Below the pieces are notes generated by a model. It was given only the letters and a program-made list of their open reading frames with translations, did not search any database and had not been told where the DNA came from. The translations under genes were made by a program, and so were the position numbers. A stretch of DNA of 64,000 nucleotides from Cycas panzhihuaensis (lineage: Eukaryota > Cycadophyta): NCBI GenBank assembly GCA_023213395.1, contig CM041465.1, positions 138,329,741-138,393,740 of the forward strand. Direction: 5' to 3'. Within the stretch, counting starts at the first letter, position 1; each line of letters begins with the position of its first letter. Below, in pieces: positions 1-11,768 of the stretch.

Positions 1-370
1 CTCCGTGACTCCTCTATATTGAGCCAGAATCCCTATAAAGTTTTGGGTTCTGGCTATCTTATAAGTAATGATCAAAGCGATGATTCTCTATGCTATTGAG
101 ATGTCATTTATTGTCCTAATAGCCTCCACTAAGATCCCATACTGGTCTATCTAATCGATGAATTTGATCATGTACTTACTGCATGCTATCTGGGACTCCT
201 CATCTATTACTCTAATGAGTTTAACTCTCTCTCCATGCTAGTTAATCCCTAGGATCCTCCCTACATCCCTTGGAGTGATCTGCATCTATCCAATAACTTG
301 TACTCAAAATACGGTGTATCTTGGGACCCAACAACTGATGAAATCATGTAAAATCTCATGTTCTATGATA
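1..370 (-). pseudogene. Partial copy of an unrecognised RGG-tailed coding family (inverted relative to 5082-6134)
   Basis: Read on the minus strand, this segment gives a broken frame that aligns residue for residue with the plus-strand frame starting at 5082. Shared landmarks are ITPRDVGRILGI here against ITPKDIGRILGV there, RVIDEES against RVIDDES, and ARTQNFIGILAQ against TRTQNFMGVPAQ. Several in-frame stops are present. The window edge cuts off the C-terminal half, so the Arg/Gly-rich tail of the other copy is not visible here. I do not recognise the protein. Amino-acid conservation between two diverged copies suggests it once encoded a protein, probably in a mobile element. Confidence 0.55.
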
Positions 371-792
371 AGCTGGATGGATGCACTTACTTGTGAGAAG
401 CCACACGCCCTTAGAATTCCCCATTCTGCCTCATCTAATTAGCTCATAAGATCCTTGATGGCTATTCCCTCATTTTCTCATGTCTCCACTCTCTAGGGCC
501 TACATCACATTATTTAAATCATGTTAGTTTTACTATTTTATTGTAAAAAATAATATTTTTGAAGTTTGATTAAGTAAAAGTCTAAAAGTGTGGCTAGCTA
601 ACTAAAACTGTGATTTCATAGTAAAAAAATATAACTTCACAGTAAAAAATACGACTTCCCTTAAAGGTTCTAAACTATAAAATTATATTTTTCATACTAT
701 TATTATGTTTTTCGCTGGTTAACTATATTATTACTTCAATGACTATAATTTTTACACTGTATCACTGTATTTTTTATTTAAAAATCACATAT

Positions 793-793
793 G

Positions 794-834
<41 letters not shown>
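793..834. repeat. Compound microsatellite (TA)n(GA)n
   Basis: A run of TA dinucleotides passes directly into a run of GA dinucleotides. The same TA-to-GA order, with CA between, occurs at 15777-15857. Confidence 0.95.
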
Positions 835-835
<1 letters not shown>

Positions 836-1306
836 AAATTCTAACTCACTAGGAATCTAGCTCTCTGCTTTATTCTGCTAATGAACATCCCCAAGGGCCA
901 ACCCCCTGTTAGAAAGAGCTCATGATACCCCCCAGAATCTAGGAAAATTGTCTATAGTTACCTCCTTTTCTCCTACTCCCTTGCATAAAAATGAAGCCTT
1001 TTTACATGTATTTTCTTACAAATAGAGAGGCATTTTTCTCTATTTCTTGGGAAGAATTTTTTCTAATTCCCATAGGACCTATTGAAGTAAAATATGTTCC
1101 TTTTACAACCATTATTCCCATCAAAATTATCTATAAATCTTGAAAACTATATGTATTTACTTTGGTAAGGGTCATTTTGAGACCTGGTTATTTTCTTCTA
1201 GGAGCTTTTCTTCCTTTAGAAATGCAACATATCATTCTCTATTCATTCTTTTTACATAAATTTTTGGCATTTGTCTCTAAAGGAAACCCTACTCCAAACT
1301 TCCTTT

Positions 1307-1680
1307 CGCCTATTGATGAGCCTAAACTATGATAGAAATGCTACTTTGAGCTTTCCTTTAGCTGTTATGAGCCTAAACTACAATAGGGTGATGCTTTGCG
1401 ATTTTCTTTACCTGTTGATGAGCCAAAATTATGATAGGAATTATGCTCTAAACCTTTTTTCACCTATTGATGAGCTAAAAATATGACAATAATGATGCTC
1501 TAAGCCTCTTTTACTTGTTAATAAGCTTAAATTATGATAGGGAACCCTCTAAAAATGATTGTTAATGAGGCTGAACTAAGATAATTGACCTCTGAAATCC
1601 CTCATCCCATTAATGAGATTAATCTATAATGGGTTTGCTCTAAAAAGTCACCTATTAATAAGCTAGTAAACTATGACAAT
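1307..1680. repeat. Degenerate minisatellite, about 50-bp unit, about 8 copies
   Basis: The core 'cctattgatgagcctaaac' followed by 'tatgatag' recurs, diverged, near 1309, 1361, 1411, 1465, 1515, 1560, 1605 and 1651. The units are separated by short pyrimidine-rich spacers. A short open frame over this stretch (1271-1486) simply reads through the repeat and I do not regard it as a gene. Confidence 0.75.
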
Positions 1681-1754
1681 CTATCCTTTTTACTTTGGCA
1701 AAAAGATTTCCCTCTGATGCATGGTTAAAGAGAGATAGACTATGACTAGTTATA

Positions 1755-1960
1755 TAGTAGAGTCCCATCATGGGAATTTGATGGTAAAGTCTCATCTAGT
1801 TTATGGGAATGATGTTTGGTGGTGAAGTCCCATCCAATTTATGGACAAGTTGTATAGTAGGGTCCCACTAGTTTGTGGGCATTTGGTGGTGAAGTCCCAT
1901 TCAATTTGTAGGCATGTTGTACAGTAGCAAAGTCCCATATAATTTGTGGGTACCAGATAG
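1755..1960. repeat. Degenerate minisatellite, about 45-bp unit with 'gtcccat...tttgtggg' core
   Basis: The pair 'agtcccatc' and 'aatttgtggg' (or 'agtttatggg') recurs about five times, near 1770, 1790, 1828, 1862, 1895 and 1940, with 'ggtggtgaagtcc' in two of the units. It abuts two unrelated tandem repeats. Confidence 0.7.
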
Positions 1961-1974
1961 GTTTTTGGTGATAT

Positions 1975-2180
1975 TATATGCCTAGTCCTTCTGGGTAAAA
2001 GGTGTAAACAATGATGTTTTAGTATTAGGTACCTAGTCTTTTTGGGTTGGTTGTAGCAACGATAGATACCTAATCCTTTTGGGTAAGCCTTTATTGATAT
2101 TAGATGCATAGTCCTTTTAGGCAAAGGATGTAAGTAATGGCCTTTTAGTATTAAGACCCTAATCCTTTTGGGTAGACTTG
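1975..2180. repeat. Degenerate minisatellite with 'cctagtccttttgggta' core, 5 copies
   Basis: The core is found near 1981, 2031, 2071, 2108 and 2157, usually preceded by 'tattaggta' or 'tattagatg'. Spacing varies from 37 to 50 bp. The minus-strand open frame 1801-2124 spans this and the preceding repeat and is probably fortuitous. Confidence 0.75.
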
Positions 2181-2189
2181 CTAGTGAGA

Positions 2190-5035
2190 GTTTCTTTTGA
2201 TTTTGTTATTCTACAAAATTCATTTTAGGTTAGGTCATAGAGTTACATTACCTTGTCATTCATATACTTCATTTGATTCCCATCACTTTGACCAAAATAA
2301 CAATTACTTGTGTTATTGCCACCTCTCACCATCCTATCTCTCTTTTTAGAATAGGAGCTTCAAGTGTTAAGACGGCAACTATTTCACCAAAACCTAGCCT
2401 TTGATTTGTATTTAGTCTGTATATGTAACTTTTGACATGTTTATTATATGGTTTTATAGAAAATAAATTATGGATTTGTTTGATCATGAATTAGGCTATG
2501 TTTTGATGAAGGAATGTATGAATTTTGTTTAATGAACTATGATAAATAATGATTTGAACTAATGCTTCCTTTAAAACTTGTTATTTTTGTATTTTTATCC
2601 TTGATTTCACTAAACTTTGTCATTTTTTAAAATCAATTTTGGGGCTTATATTTAGTATTTTCACCTTGTTTTGGGCCTATTTACTTATTATTAAAGTTAT
2701 TTGTACTTTAATTTATGTTTAAAATTTATTTTTTTAACTTTTTAAAATAAATTTTTATTCATATTTGTCATATTTTTAGTACTACTCGATCATATTTTTA
2801 GAGTAAAATCACATTTTTGTAAGTCTTAAAATGTAACCGATTACATTTTTTACTGTCATGCATGCAAAACTCGGCCAGCACACCAAAATTTTATACGTTG
2901 CTACCCAGATTTAGTGGAATCTTATCTCTTCGATGCCCAAGAATGATGACTAGGATTTTTGTTATTCGAATTGGTGAGTTAAGGGGTGAATAACTCAAGT
3001 TTTTGGTGGATTTTCTTAGTTTTTTAGAGATTTTAAAAACTATTATTATTATGACTGAAATTTAGATTTTAAAGAGGCTTGTGGATGAAATCAAGGAATA
3101 ATTTTGATGCTATGACTTCATGCTCTATTGATATTCAAATATTAATCATCTAACCTTTATTTTTATGGAATTTTCTTAAAGTTTCAAGTTTCAAACTTCT
3201 TCTAAATGGGTAAGGCCTTTCCTATTTAGTCTCTAGTTTATCTCATAGTATTTTGAAGGTTGTTTTTGCTTAGAAATTACTCTTTCCTTTAGCTAATTAT
3301 TGTATTAGTCTTGTATTCATTTTGAGCTTTGAAATACTTAATGAAAGGCTAGCCCTTTTTAGGGGTTTATAAGGGTTAAACTAGGGTGTAGTAGGGTCAT
3401 CTCTCCACCATTTATCTAGCTACCCTTTTCTATTCTTGTGCAGTAGTTTGTATTTCAGGTAATTTACCACTCCTTTTGATATTATGTAGCTATGGTTTAG
3501 TTTTTTTTGCTTATTGTTACTCTCTCTTGATTTACTTTAAAGGAAAGCATTTGAAAAGATTGATTAACTAAAAGGAAAATTTCCATTCTTAAGTGTTTGT
3601 TTAAAGATGAAAGAAGTTTCAATCTCATAGTTTTCTGGTTTACTTGATTTCACTTTTAAGTTTACTTCTTTTCCCTTCGAAAAGCCAAGTTTAAGTGTTG
3701 AACATCAAATGTATGTTTGATTTTTCAGCTTATTAAAGGCTCAAGGATCCTTTTTAAGTCTTTCTTACTCCAATTGTAATAGAACCTTTAAAGCTAGTAT
3801 CTTGTATGAGAGTTGTGGTTTAGATTTATTGTTTGTATATAATCTCATAGGTCTAAAAAAATATTTTAAAATACTAGTAATATCTTTTGAAATCTCTTTC
3901 ATTTTTGCATTATACATCATCTTTTCAAAGAAATGGTTCCATATGTGTAAGACAAAGTCTATCAACTAGTTTTACATGTTATTGAACTCTTTGAAAACTT
4001 GTATAAACAATCATATTATGTGCATTACATCTCTTAAAAGTATCTTTCTATTCATTGTAAGCTACACATATTGCATACAGAAAGATAATTTCATATTTGT
4101 ATTTACATCTTTCACCTTTAAAATAAAAAAGAAAAAGACATAAAAAGGTTTACATGCATCTAGTTCTAGTTTTCCTTTATTTGATGATTGAAAGTAAAGT
4201 AGGCCTTTTGATGCATTTTGTTTTATTTTGTTAAGTATAACAAATTAAAAAAAAAGGAAAAGAAACACAAAAATACAAAAACATAAAACATAACTTAAAA
4301 AAGAAAGAAAACAAAAAAGGAGTAAAATAAGAAGGATAATTTTTCTATTTACTTACCCTTTTTCTACATCTAAGTAAAACCTAAAAGGTTGAAAAGATTA
4401 TACGAAAGCAGTCCCTAAGAAGGACATTGAGAATATTGTTAGAATAGTTCTGAAACTAGAACTCCTTTTCCTAGTTCTATATGTTAGTGGATTCTACTAC
4501 CCTCCTTTACATCCATGCCTCTTGTCACATTCTCTATACATACTTTATTAGACGGCATAACTAGGTGAAGACTCCTTCTCAGGAGTTGGGCAAAGGTGGT
4601 CACTTAGGTTTTCTTAAACTCCATCTTTCCAAGTTTTAATTGAAACAAATACAACACCTTAACAATCAAAGGATATTTAATTTAGGTCTTCCTAAGGATG
4701 TACTAGATTTTATAATTTGAGGCAAAAATTAGAAGATCATATTTTTTTATAAAGAAATCATAATTTTAACTGTGTTGTTATGTTTTTCACTATGTTATCA
4801 TATTTTTAACTTTGGAAGAAAATTTTAGAAAAGAATTTTTTTTCAAAAGTAAAAATTAAAATCTAACTTGATTATTTTTATTGTGATATAACCTCTAGAG
4901 AGGGTAGAGACTAGAGAAAACAAGGTATTGACAATCAGGGAGTTGGTTAGCAAACTTACTGAAGAATATTGGGCCCTATTAAGGAGATGTAGGTTATCCT
5001 GAGCAAGTGGATTGACCCAATTAGTTATGGAGTAC
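2190..5035. other. AT-rich stretch without recognisable gene
   Basis: No coding family, LTR boundary or RNA gene could be recognised on either strand. There are A-rich runs at about 4230-4320. The short open frames at 3765-3965 and 4843-5037 have no recognisable motifs. Confidence 0.5.
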
Positions 5036-5081
5036 AAGATTTTGCATGACTTTATCAGTTGCTAAATCCTAGGGAGTAATA

Positions 5082-6134
5082 TTCAAGGTACAAGCCATTA
5101 GAGATATCTAGATCACGCCTAAAGATATTGGGAGGATTTTAGGAGTTAGATATTATAGAGAGAGGATTAGGCTAGATAGGGTGATAGATGATGAGTCTTA
5201 GGAGGCCTGCAATCAATATTTAGTTGGATTCATTGATCAGTTTAGTCCTCATAGGATATCCATTGAGGTGATGAGGACAACAAAGGGCCTACTTATGATA
5301 TAGAAGATCATCACCTTAATCATTATATTCAGGATTACAAGGACTCAAAACTTCATGGGAGTTCCTGCACAGTGGGTTGGGGTAATTAAGAGATATGAAG
5401 AGTGGTCTAGGATGAATAGAGGGTTGTATATAATAGATAATGTATGCCTTCAATTATCTCAGATTAAGAGGTAGGGTCAAAGAGGTTTTTCCTATAGCTC
5501 GATCCTTATATATTGGTTATATGACCATATCCCATGGATGAGGCTAGGTGGAGTACCAAGAGAGCTGACTATTATGGATCCAAGGATGAATAGATGGCAC
5601 ATGAGAGCTCGAATCCATAATAGAGCAATTATAGTAGCGAGGAGTACACATAATCCTCTACTAAGTTAGATGACTAGGAGATAGTTAGTAGAGGATCCAT
5701 ATGAAGGGTTATTGATATAGAGTGACAATGAGGTGAATATGGCCAAGAGAGTGATAATAGAGGATGCTCCCATTGCAGTTAGAAGGAGAGGGAGAGGAGG
5801 TAAAGGAGGAGGCAGTGAGGGATAGTATCTAACTAATCAAGGTAGGAGAGGAGAGAGCGGTAAGACATCGACTAGTAGAGGTGGAAGAGGAGGTAGTGAT
5901 GTACTCTAAGTTATAGGTGGAGCATAAGGTGGTGATAGAGGAGGTTCTATATATAGTATGGAGTTAGGTTCAACAGATGGCTAAGGGAGAGTAGGAGATA
6001 GGAGCAGAGGAGGAGAGGGAGAACCTTCCTAAGAGCCTCAAGGAGAGGTGACCTTATAACCAACAAAGGAGATGGTGGCAAGCCAACGAGTGGAGAAGAG
6101 TCAACAGGAGGAGGGCAACCAACATGTATATTAG
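5082..6134 (+). pseudogene. Decayed ORF of an unrecognised family with an RGG-rich C-terminus
   Basis: One reading frame (codons starting at multiples of three) stays gene-like for about 350 codons, interrupted by roughly a dozen stops. The N-terminal part shares ITPKDIGRILGV, RVIDDES and TRTQNFMGVPAQ with the inverted copy at 1-370. The middle contains MDPRMNRWHMRARIHNRA. From about 5778 the frame is rich in Arg/Gly (RRRGRGGKGGGSEG, then SRGGRGGSD and DRGGS), the kind of tail that binds nucleic acid. Most stops lie where a Gln or Trp codon would fit after one transition. Gene-like sequence in other frames continues to about 6700, for example KIKAIEDEKHHLHRM near 6440. I do not recognise the family. 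A gag-like or plant-mobile-domain-like protein of a mobile element is possible but unproven. Confidence 0.5.
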
Positions 6135-6719
6135 TTAGTATATATTTTGGATATGATTAATTCTTAATTTTTTTTTTAATTATATACCTTTTCTATAGAA
6201 GATAGATCATGATTGATATGTTTTCATAGACAAGTAAGGAGAGTGTAACTCTCTTAGAGATATGGAGGATGTTAGATCTAATCTTCCCCTATTTATCTAT
6301 GTTAGAGAAGCCTTTAGTATGGCATATCATTGACCACACACTACTAGGAAATTTAATTAAGTATTTTAGTCTTGTATTGCAAGCTTAAGATATGTTTTAG
6401 AATATGCAAATGGAGTTGAGTCCCTAAGAGTCAAAGATCAAGGCAATAGAGGATGAGAAACATCATCTACATAGGATGACATTAGTGTAGGTTGGGGGTC
6501 GAGTGACTCCTTCAAAGAGTACCACAGTGTAATAGGGGAGACAACTTCCACTAAGGAGGGTGTTAACACATAGGTAAACTCTAGGTAGAGGGGAGAGAGT
6601 GGAGCTAGGAGGATAGAGCATATCTCATTAAAGCTCACATAGATCAGTATATTTTGTATATAGAGAGTGGATAGGAGGGAGAAATGAGACATTTTATCAG
6701 TCTTAGATATTATATCATG

Positions 6720-8980
6720 AGTCACATGGTGACATATGTATTGTATTCTGAGTATGTTCCATATATATATATTTGTGTATTGATCATTTTAGTTATGATT
6801 TGTGTAACATATATGATTAGATGATTATCTCTAAACTTATTCTGCCCTCTTTATCCCTCTTTTATATATTATATATGATATACATTCATTAGTATAAAGG
6901 CCCATAAAAGTATATGATGATTTTTTTTATCTTTTATTATTATTTTAAAAAAATATTTAAATAATATATACATAATAATTTATACTCATTTTGGAGTATA
7001 GAGGGTCTTGAAAAGGAGAAAATATATGAGATAATGAAAGAAAGAAAATAAATTAAAGGATAAAAAGGAGTAGATGAAAATTATTTATTATTCTACTCTT
7101 ACAAATATAAAACCATTTGGTAAACAAGTGGTAATAGGTTTATAAAAATGGATGATGGAATAATATAAGTCCTCTAAAAATAAAAGCTTATATAATTCAC
7201 ATTATACTTATGATAGATTATACAAACATAGACCAAAATCTATGTTTCTATAATATATCTTTAGAAAAACATATTATTTATGGAGTGAAAAACTAGTTTT
7301 ACTCAATAAACAACTAGTTTCTCAAGTATATAGGATTCCTCATTAACTCCTTCTAAGGGTAAGAAGCTTTTAAGGACTTACCCCTTGCTAAGATCCTCCT
7401 TAGCCCATAATTCCCATGTGGGTTTATCTTTTCTAATACTTTATTTCATTTTTGAATCTATTGACTCAACCTTCATATTATTTATACTTATGCTTTCAAA
7501 ACCCATAATTTATACTCTTTATAGAGTGGTAGTTTATACTTATTTCGAAGTAGGGTGCCCCAAGTATAAGATAAAATCTATCCAAGATAGTCATCCAAGA
7601 TGAAAGAAACTAGAGTGTTAGCTTCAATGCTAAGGGCCCAAGGGATAAACTAGATAATAACTAAAAAAAACAAGGATATCAATGATGAAATCTAATGGTG
7701 AAAGGAAAGGAGTCATGGAGAGTAGATCGGATATATCCCAACTAATTAATAAACCACGATTTATGAATAAGAGTAAATGATAATAGGACCACGATAAAAT
7801 TGGTAAATATAAAACAAAGCTCCTATAATAGTAGAGTATTTGGATTTATTATTAGTTGCTTTAGGTAGAAATAAATTGGTAGATCAAATGAGGTTTCTTG
7901 ATTGGTCATAAATCACCTAATTGGCAACAAATGGTCTCGGGTTACCTCTACTACCTCCGTTAGTGAAAATACTCAATGCCAGGGAAAAATAAGACCAATA
8001 TTAGGAGATGATATGATTGATAAAGGAAAGTATAGGAATTAACCAATAAGGAGATGGTAATAGATAAAAATTAACTGGTTTTTACTATAAGGTGGAAGAA
8101 GAAAAAACATAATTAGGATAGTAATAGTTAACTATAAAAGAGTGTCAAGCAAAGTTTGATCATAATTAAGGCCATGATAGACCCATGCAACTAGACTTGA
8201 GCATCCTAAACTACTCATCCAAATGAACCCAACCTATTATAAGTATAGGTGGGGATGAAGCCATCATGTGACTTGCCCTAGATTACAAGAGGATGATGAC
8301 AATATATATTTTTTATTCTCTTATCTTTTTTTATTTTTATTTTTTTTTCCACTCTTTTTTTAATATTTATAAGAGAAATAAGATCATAACCATCTAATTA
8401 TGAAATACCTCATCTTAATGTAGTAAGGATTTCTCCCTTTTAATGAAACCAAGATGAAATAAAAGAAACTAAACTCCTTAAAAGTTAAACTATGGGAAAA
8501 GGGAGAAGATCTAAATCACAATGTCTCCAAATATATAGGGAGATGGCAGAATGAGTACTCACCTTAAAAGTATAAATAAAGAAAACTAGGGATAATAAAA
8601 AGAAAATAAAGTACATGATAGATAACCAAAAAGAAATCCATAAGGTGAAAACTAATGTATAAAGGATAACCTAAGCAACTAGTGAAGTGATTGAAGCTAA
8701 TAATATAGATATCTTCTTCAGAACAACTATGAATGGAAAAACTAGGGCCCAAATTATCTCTTGAGTATAAAGCTTAAAAGAGAAATAGATAGAAAACTTC
8801 AAAATAGGAATATTTACAACCAATGCATAAGCAAAAAAGGGTAGTATTCTTATATGATTATAAAAGCATACTTTGTGAAATCAAAAGAAAATTCTAGCAA
8901 TGTAAAGAGTAGTTAGAGAAGAGAATTATCTACAGTTTTACTTCATTAGACAATAAGAGAATTTAGAGTTATAGTTTATC
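6720..8980. other. AT-rich stretch; may include the 3' LTR of the adjacent gypsy relic
   Basis: No protein family is recognisable. Because the minus-strand gypsy pol ends near 8985, its 3' untranslated part and LTR would lie here, but I found no convincing LTR termini. The short open frames at 7385-7603 and 8564-8752 have no recognisable motifs. Confidence 0.35.
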
Positions 8981-8984
8981 CTCA

Positions 8985-10273
8985 TTATAGAGACTAGATA
9001 CCCCTAGGCATAGAACTTCCTCAAGTGTTGAGTGTTAATGGGCTTATTAAATTCCAAGCCTTCTATTATAGAGATTTGATAAGTACCATTGTGTAAATCT
9101 TTAATGATTAAGTAAGGTTCAATCTATTTAGAAGAGAACCTTCACTATTTGTCATGGAGATATTCCAGTTATAAAACTTTATTACCAATATAAAATTTCC
9201 TAGGTCTAAGCTACCTATCATGAGTAACTTTATCCTTGACTTTAGAAGCCATATTATTTTGTAGTGCTTGTAAATGAGTCTCATCTACTTTTTCTAGTTT
9301 TTTGATACGTGTCTCCCTTTGGAACTCTTCATTAGTAAATTCTTTAGTGAGACACATAACAAGAGAATCTCAACTTCTAATGGGAGAATGACCTCGAAAC
9401 CATAAACTAGAGAGAAAGGTGTCATGCCTATAGCATTTCTAACCAATGTCCTATATGCCCATAATATTGGAAATGGTTGGGTATACCAATCTCTATGTGA
9501 AGTCACTATAATCTTAGCTAAGGTTTTATTAAATACCTCTACTTGGCCATTTAATTATGGATAATAAGGAGTAGATGGCCTATGTGTAATATGGAACTTA
9601 TCACATAGCTCTCTAACATGGGAATTATAGAATGAAGACCTATTATTAGTAATGATAACATCAGGTACCCCAAATTCACAAATAATATATTAAAAAATAA
9701 ATGTAGTAGCAATCTTTCCTGTAGAAGAAACCAATGGAATGACTTTACTCCATTTGGTAAAGTATTTAGTTCTTATAATAATGAATTTATGACCATTAGA
9801 TGAAGCAAGAAAGATTTAACCAATGAGACCAAAGCTCCATTGAGAGAAAGGCTAAGAAGAAATAATAGGTTTTAGCTCTTAGGTAGGTTTATGAATCAGT
9901 GTGGTATGGGGTTGGTATTTTTCACACTTTCAAATATAAGCATGTGCATCTTTGAATAAAGCAGGCCAATAATAATCTATATGAAGAATACATTGGGTAG
10001 TAGATTGGCCACCAAAATAACCACTATATATTCCATCGTGGCACTCTATTAAGGCCATAAGGGCCTCATTAAGAGAGAGACACCTTAACATAATCCCATT
10101 AAAGGAATGCCTGTAGAGTACACTGTCAAGTAATAAGTATTATTGGGTAGCAACCTAAATTCATCTCCTCTTCTTTGATGTAGAAGAAGAGGGAAAAGTT
10201 TGATCATGGAGATAAGATTTATTCTCTATATACTAGGGGTCATTGGAAGAGATAGTCTAGATATGGTGGATAT
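8985..10273 (-). pseudogene. Ty3/gypsy (Tat/Athila-like) integrase, decayed
   Basis: In minus-strand order the reading shows the integrase N-terminal zinc-finger region (ALIECHDGIYSGYFGGQST, then YYWPALFKDAHAYI near 9960-10060) and the core start (FTKWSKVIPL). Next come PDVIITNNRSSFYNSHV near 9650, with Asn-Asn where an Asp-Asn pair is normal, and then LNGQVEVFNKTLAKI. The end of integrase is clearly readable at 9294-9506 (RDWYTQPFPILWAYRT, then TPFSLVYGFE). A tail to about 8985 reads GTYQISIIEGLEF and ends without a chromodomain. The WAYRT...TPFSLVYG block and the lack of a chromodomain point to the Tat/Athila side of Ty3/gypsy. Several stops make it non-functional. The RNase H/RT half continues beyond the insertion at 10274-10910. 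Confidence 0.85.
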
Positions 10274-10655
10274 TGTTAGGGATCTAACCCCTAACTTACC
10301 TTCTCTTATATTCTCTTATATCTTTTACTTCTTCTCTCTCTTATATCTTTTATTTCTTCTACTTCTTCCCTTTTCTTAATATCCCACATGCATAAGTAGA
10401 AGGTTGTGTAGTGGTCATTGAGCACTATATATATTCATGTACTATCCCACATGCATAAGGAAGAGGTTGTCTAGTGAGCATAGAGTCATATATATATTTA
10501 TGTAATCCTTAGAGTATGATATCTTAAATATCATTGCTATTGCATGTAATTGGGAGGTTGTCCCCTTGAAGGGTATTGCAATATAAGTGCTCCTTTTGGA
10601 GTTATTTTCTTATTATATTGGTGTGCAATTATCATTAAGGAGTGGTATCCTAATA
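10274..10655 (+). repeat. LTR (382 bp) inserted in the gypsy relic
   Basis: Termini are TGTTAGG and CCTAATA, an imperfect inverted pair. It is followed after two bases by a copia-type primer-binding site. Inside is a degenerate tandem duplication of about 65 bp: 'atcccacatgcataag' occurs near 10380 and again near 10444, each followed by 'aggttgt', 'gag' and a TATATAT stretch. The flanking minus-strand gypsy frame is continuous in sense across this point. Confidence 0.7.
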
Positions 10656-10657
10656 AG

Positions 10658-10669
10658 TGGTATTAGAGC
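10658..10669 (+). other. Primer-binding site (initiator tRNA-Met type)
   Basis: TGGTATTAGAGC lies two bases after the LTR at 10274-10655. It differs by one transition from the usual TGGTATCAGAGC. About 240 bases of leader follow, then the gypsy sequence resumes. No coding part or second LTR of this element is visible. Confidence 0.75.
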
Positions 10670-10910
10670 CAAGACTCAAGTTCGAATCTTGTGGGGTCAA
10701 CGCTGCTTATGGGAGTGGCAGGGTGACGTGCCAAACATCATCGATGCATAAAACGCTATCATAGCCAGGGCCTGTGGGGCGCATGAATGCTGGTGAAAGT
10801 GGGGTTAGGCAGGGCTTGTCCATTTGATCCAAAGAGAGGTAATGGTCTACATGGTCTACTTGGTGGGGGTCCCTCTTCAATAACACCTCAGGGTTTTCGT
10901 GTAACGGTTA

Positions 10911-11768
10911 ATTATCAATATGTTCATTAGGAAGTATGTCATTAATAGGTTGATTGCTAAGATTCAATTAGGGACATCATCTATGATCTCTATAGTGACT
11001 ATGCATTTCTTAGATTTCTTATTAACAATTTGAAATTCAAACTCTTATAATAATAAGGACCATTTACCTAGTCATCCAGTAAGGTTTATTTTAGTTAACG
11101 GATATCTGATGGTATTAGATTAGATGATAAGAAGGACCTTATTTCCAAGAAGGTAATGATGTAATTTTTTAGTGGAGAAGACTAAAGAAAGAAATTCTTT
11201 CTCTGTAGGGGGATAGTGAAGTTCAACTATCACTAAGGTTTTACTAATGAAGTAAATTGCTTATTCTTTAGCAAAGTCATCTTCTTGTCCTAACATACCT
11301 ACTAATGGCTCTTCCATAGAAGAAGTATATAAGGAAAAAGGTTTATTAAACAGAGAGAAATCATAGAGGCTGAGACTAATGCTTGCTTAAGTCTATCAAA
11401 AGACTCTTGAACTTAAGGAGTCCATTGTAATTCAACATCTTTCTTTAAGAGATTGATAAGAGGCTTAGCATTTAGGGCAAAATTAGTATTAAAATATCCC
11501 AGAAAACCAAGTCTACCTAAGAAAGATTTGATTTATTTTTAGGTCTTTAGAGGAGGCATTTTAACAGTTATCTTCGCTTTATCAGGATTAACTCTTATTC
11601 TATCATAAGAGATGATATTACCCAACAACTTCCTAAAGTCACCATAAAAACATATTTGGAAGGATTTAAACATAAACGATATTTTCTACATCTTTCAAAA
11701 GTCATCTTCATATCATGCACATGGTCTTGTCATTGATGAGAGAGAGCAAGCATGTCATCTAAATACTG
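10911..11768 (-). pseudogene. Ty3/gypsy reverse transcriptase C-terminus and RNase H, decayed
   Basis: This is the upstream half of the same minus-strand pol. Near 11740 the RT catalytic motif reads YLDDMLALSHQ, followed by the RT thumb (ERCRKYRLCLNPSKYVF). RNase H follows: YFISKTLVIVELHYPPTEK near 11240 and LSLVFSTKKLHHYLLGNKV near 11160. The linker ends in NLLMTYFLMNILI near 10920. Its continuation (ISSNDP) lies at about 10240, on the far side of the inserted LTR. RT sequence upstream of YLDD is missing. Confidence 0.8.

Noticed and set aside
1801-2124. 107-codon minus-strand open frame with repeated 'PK.TRHLI' pattern
   Set aside because: The protein repeat mirrors the minisatellite units; no start context or family match.
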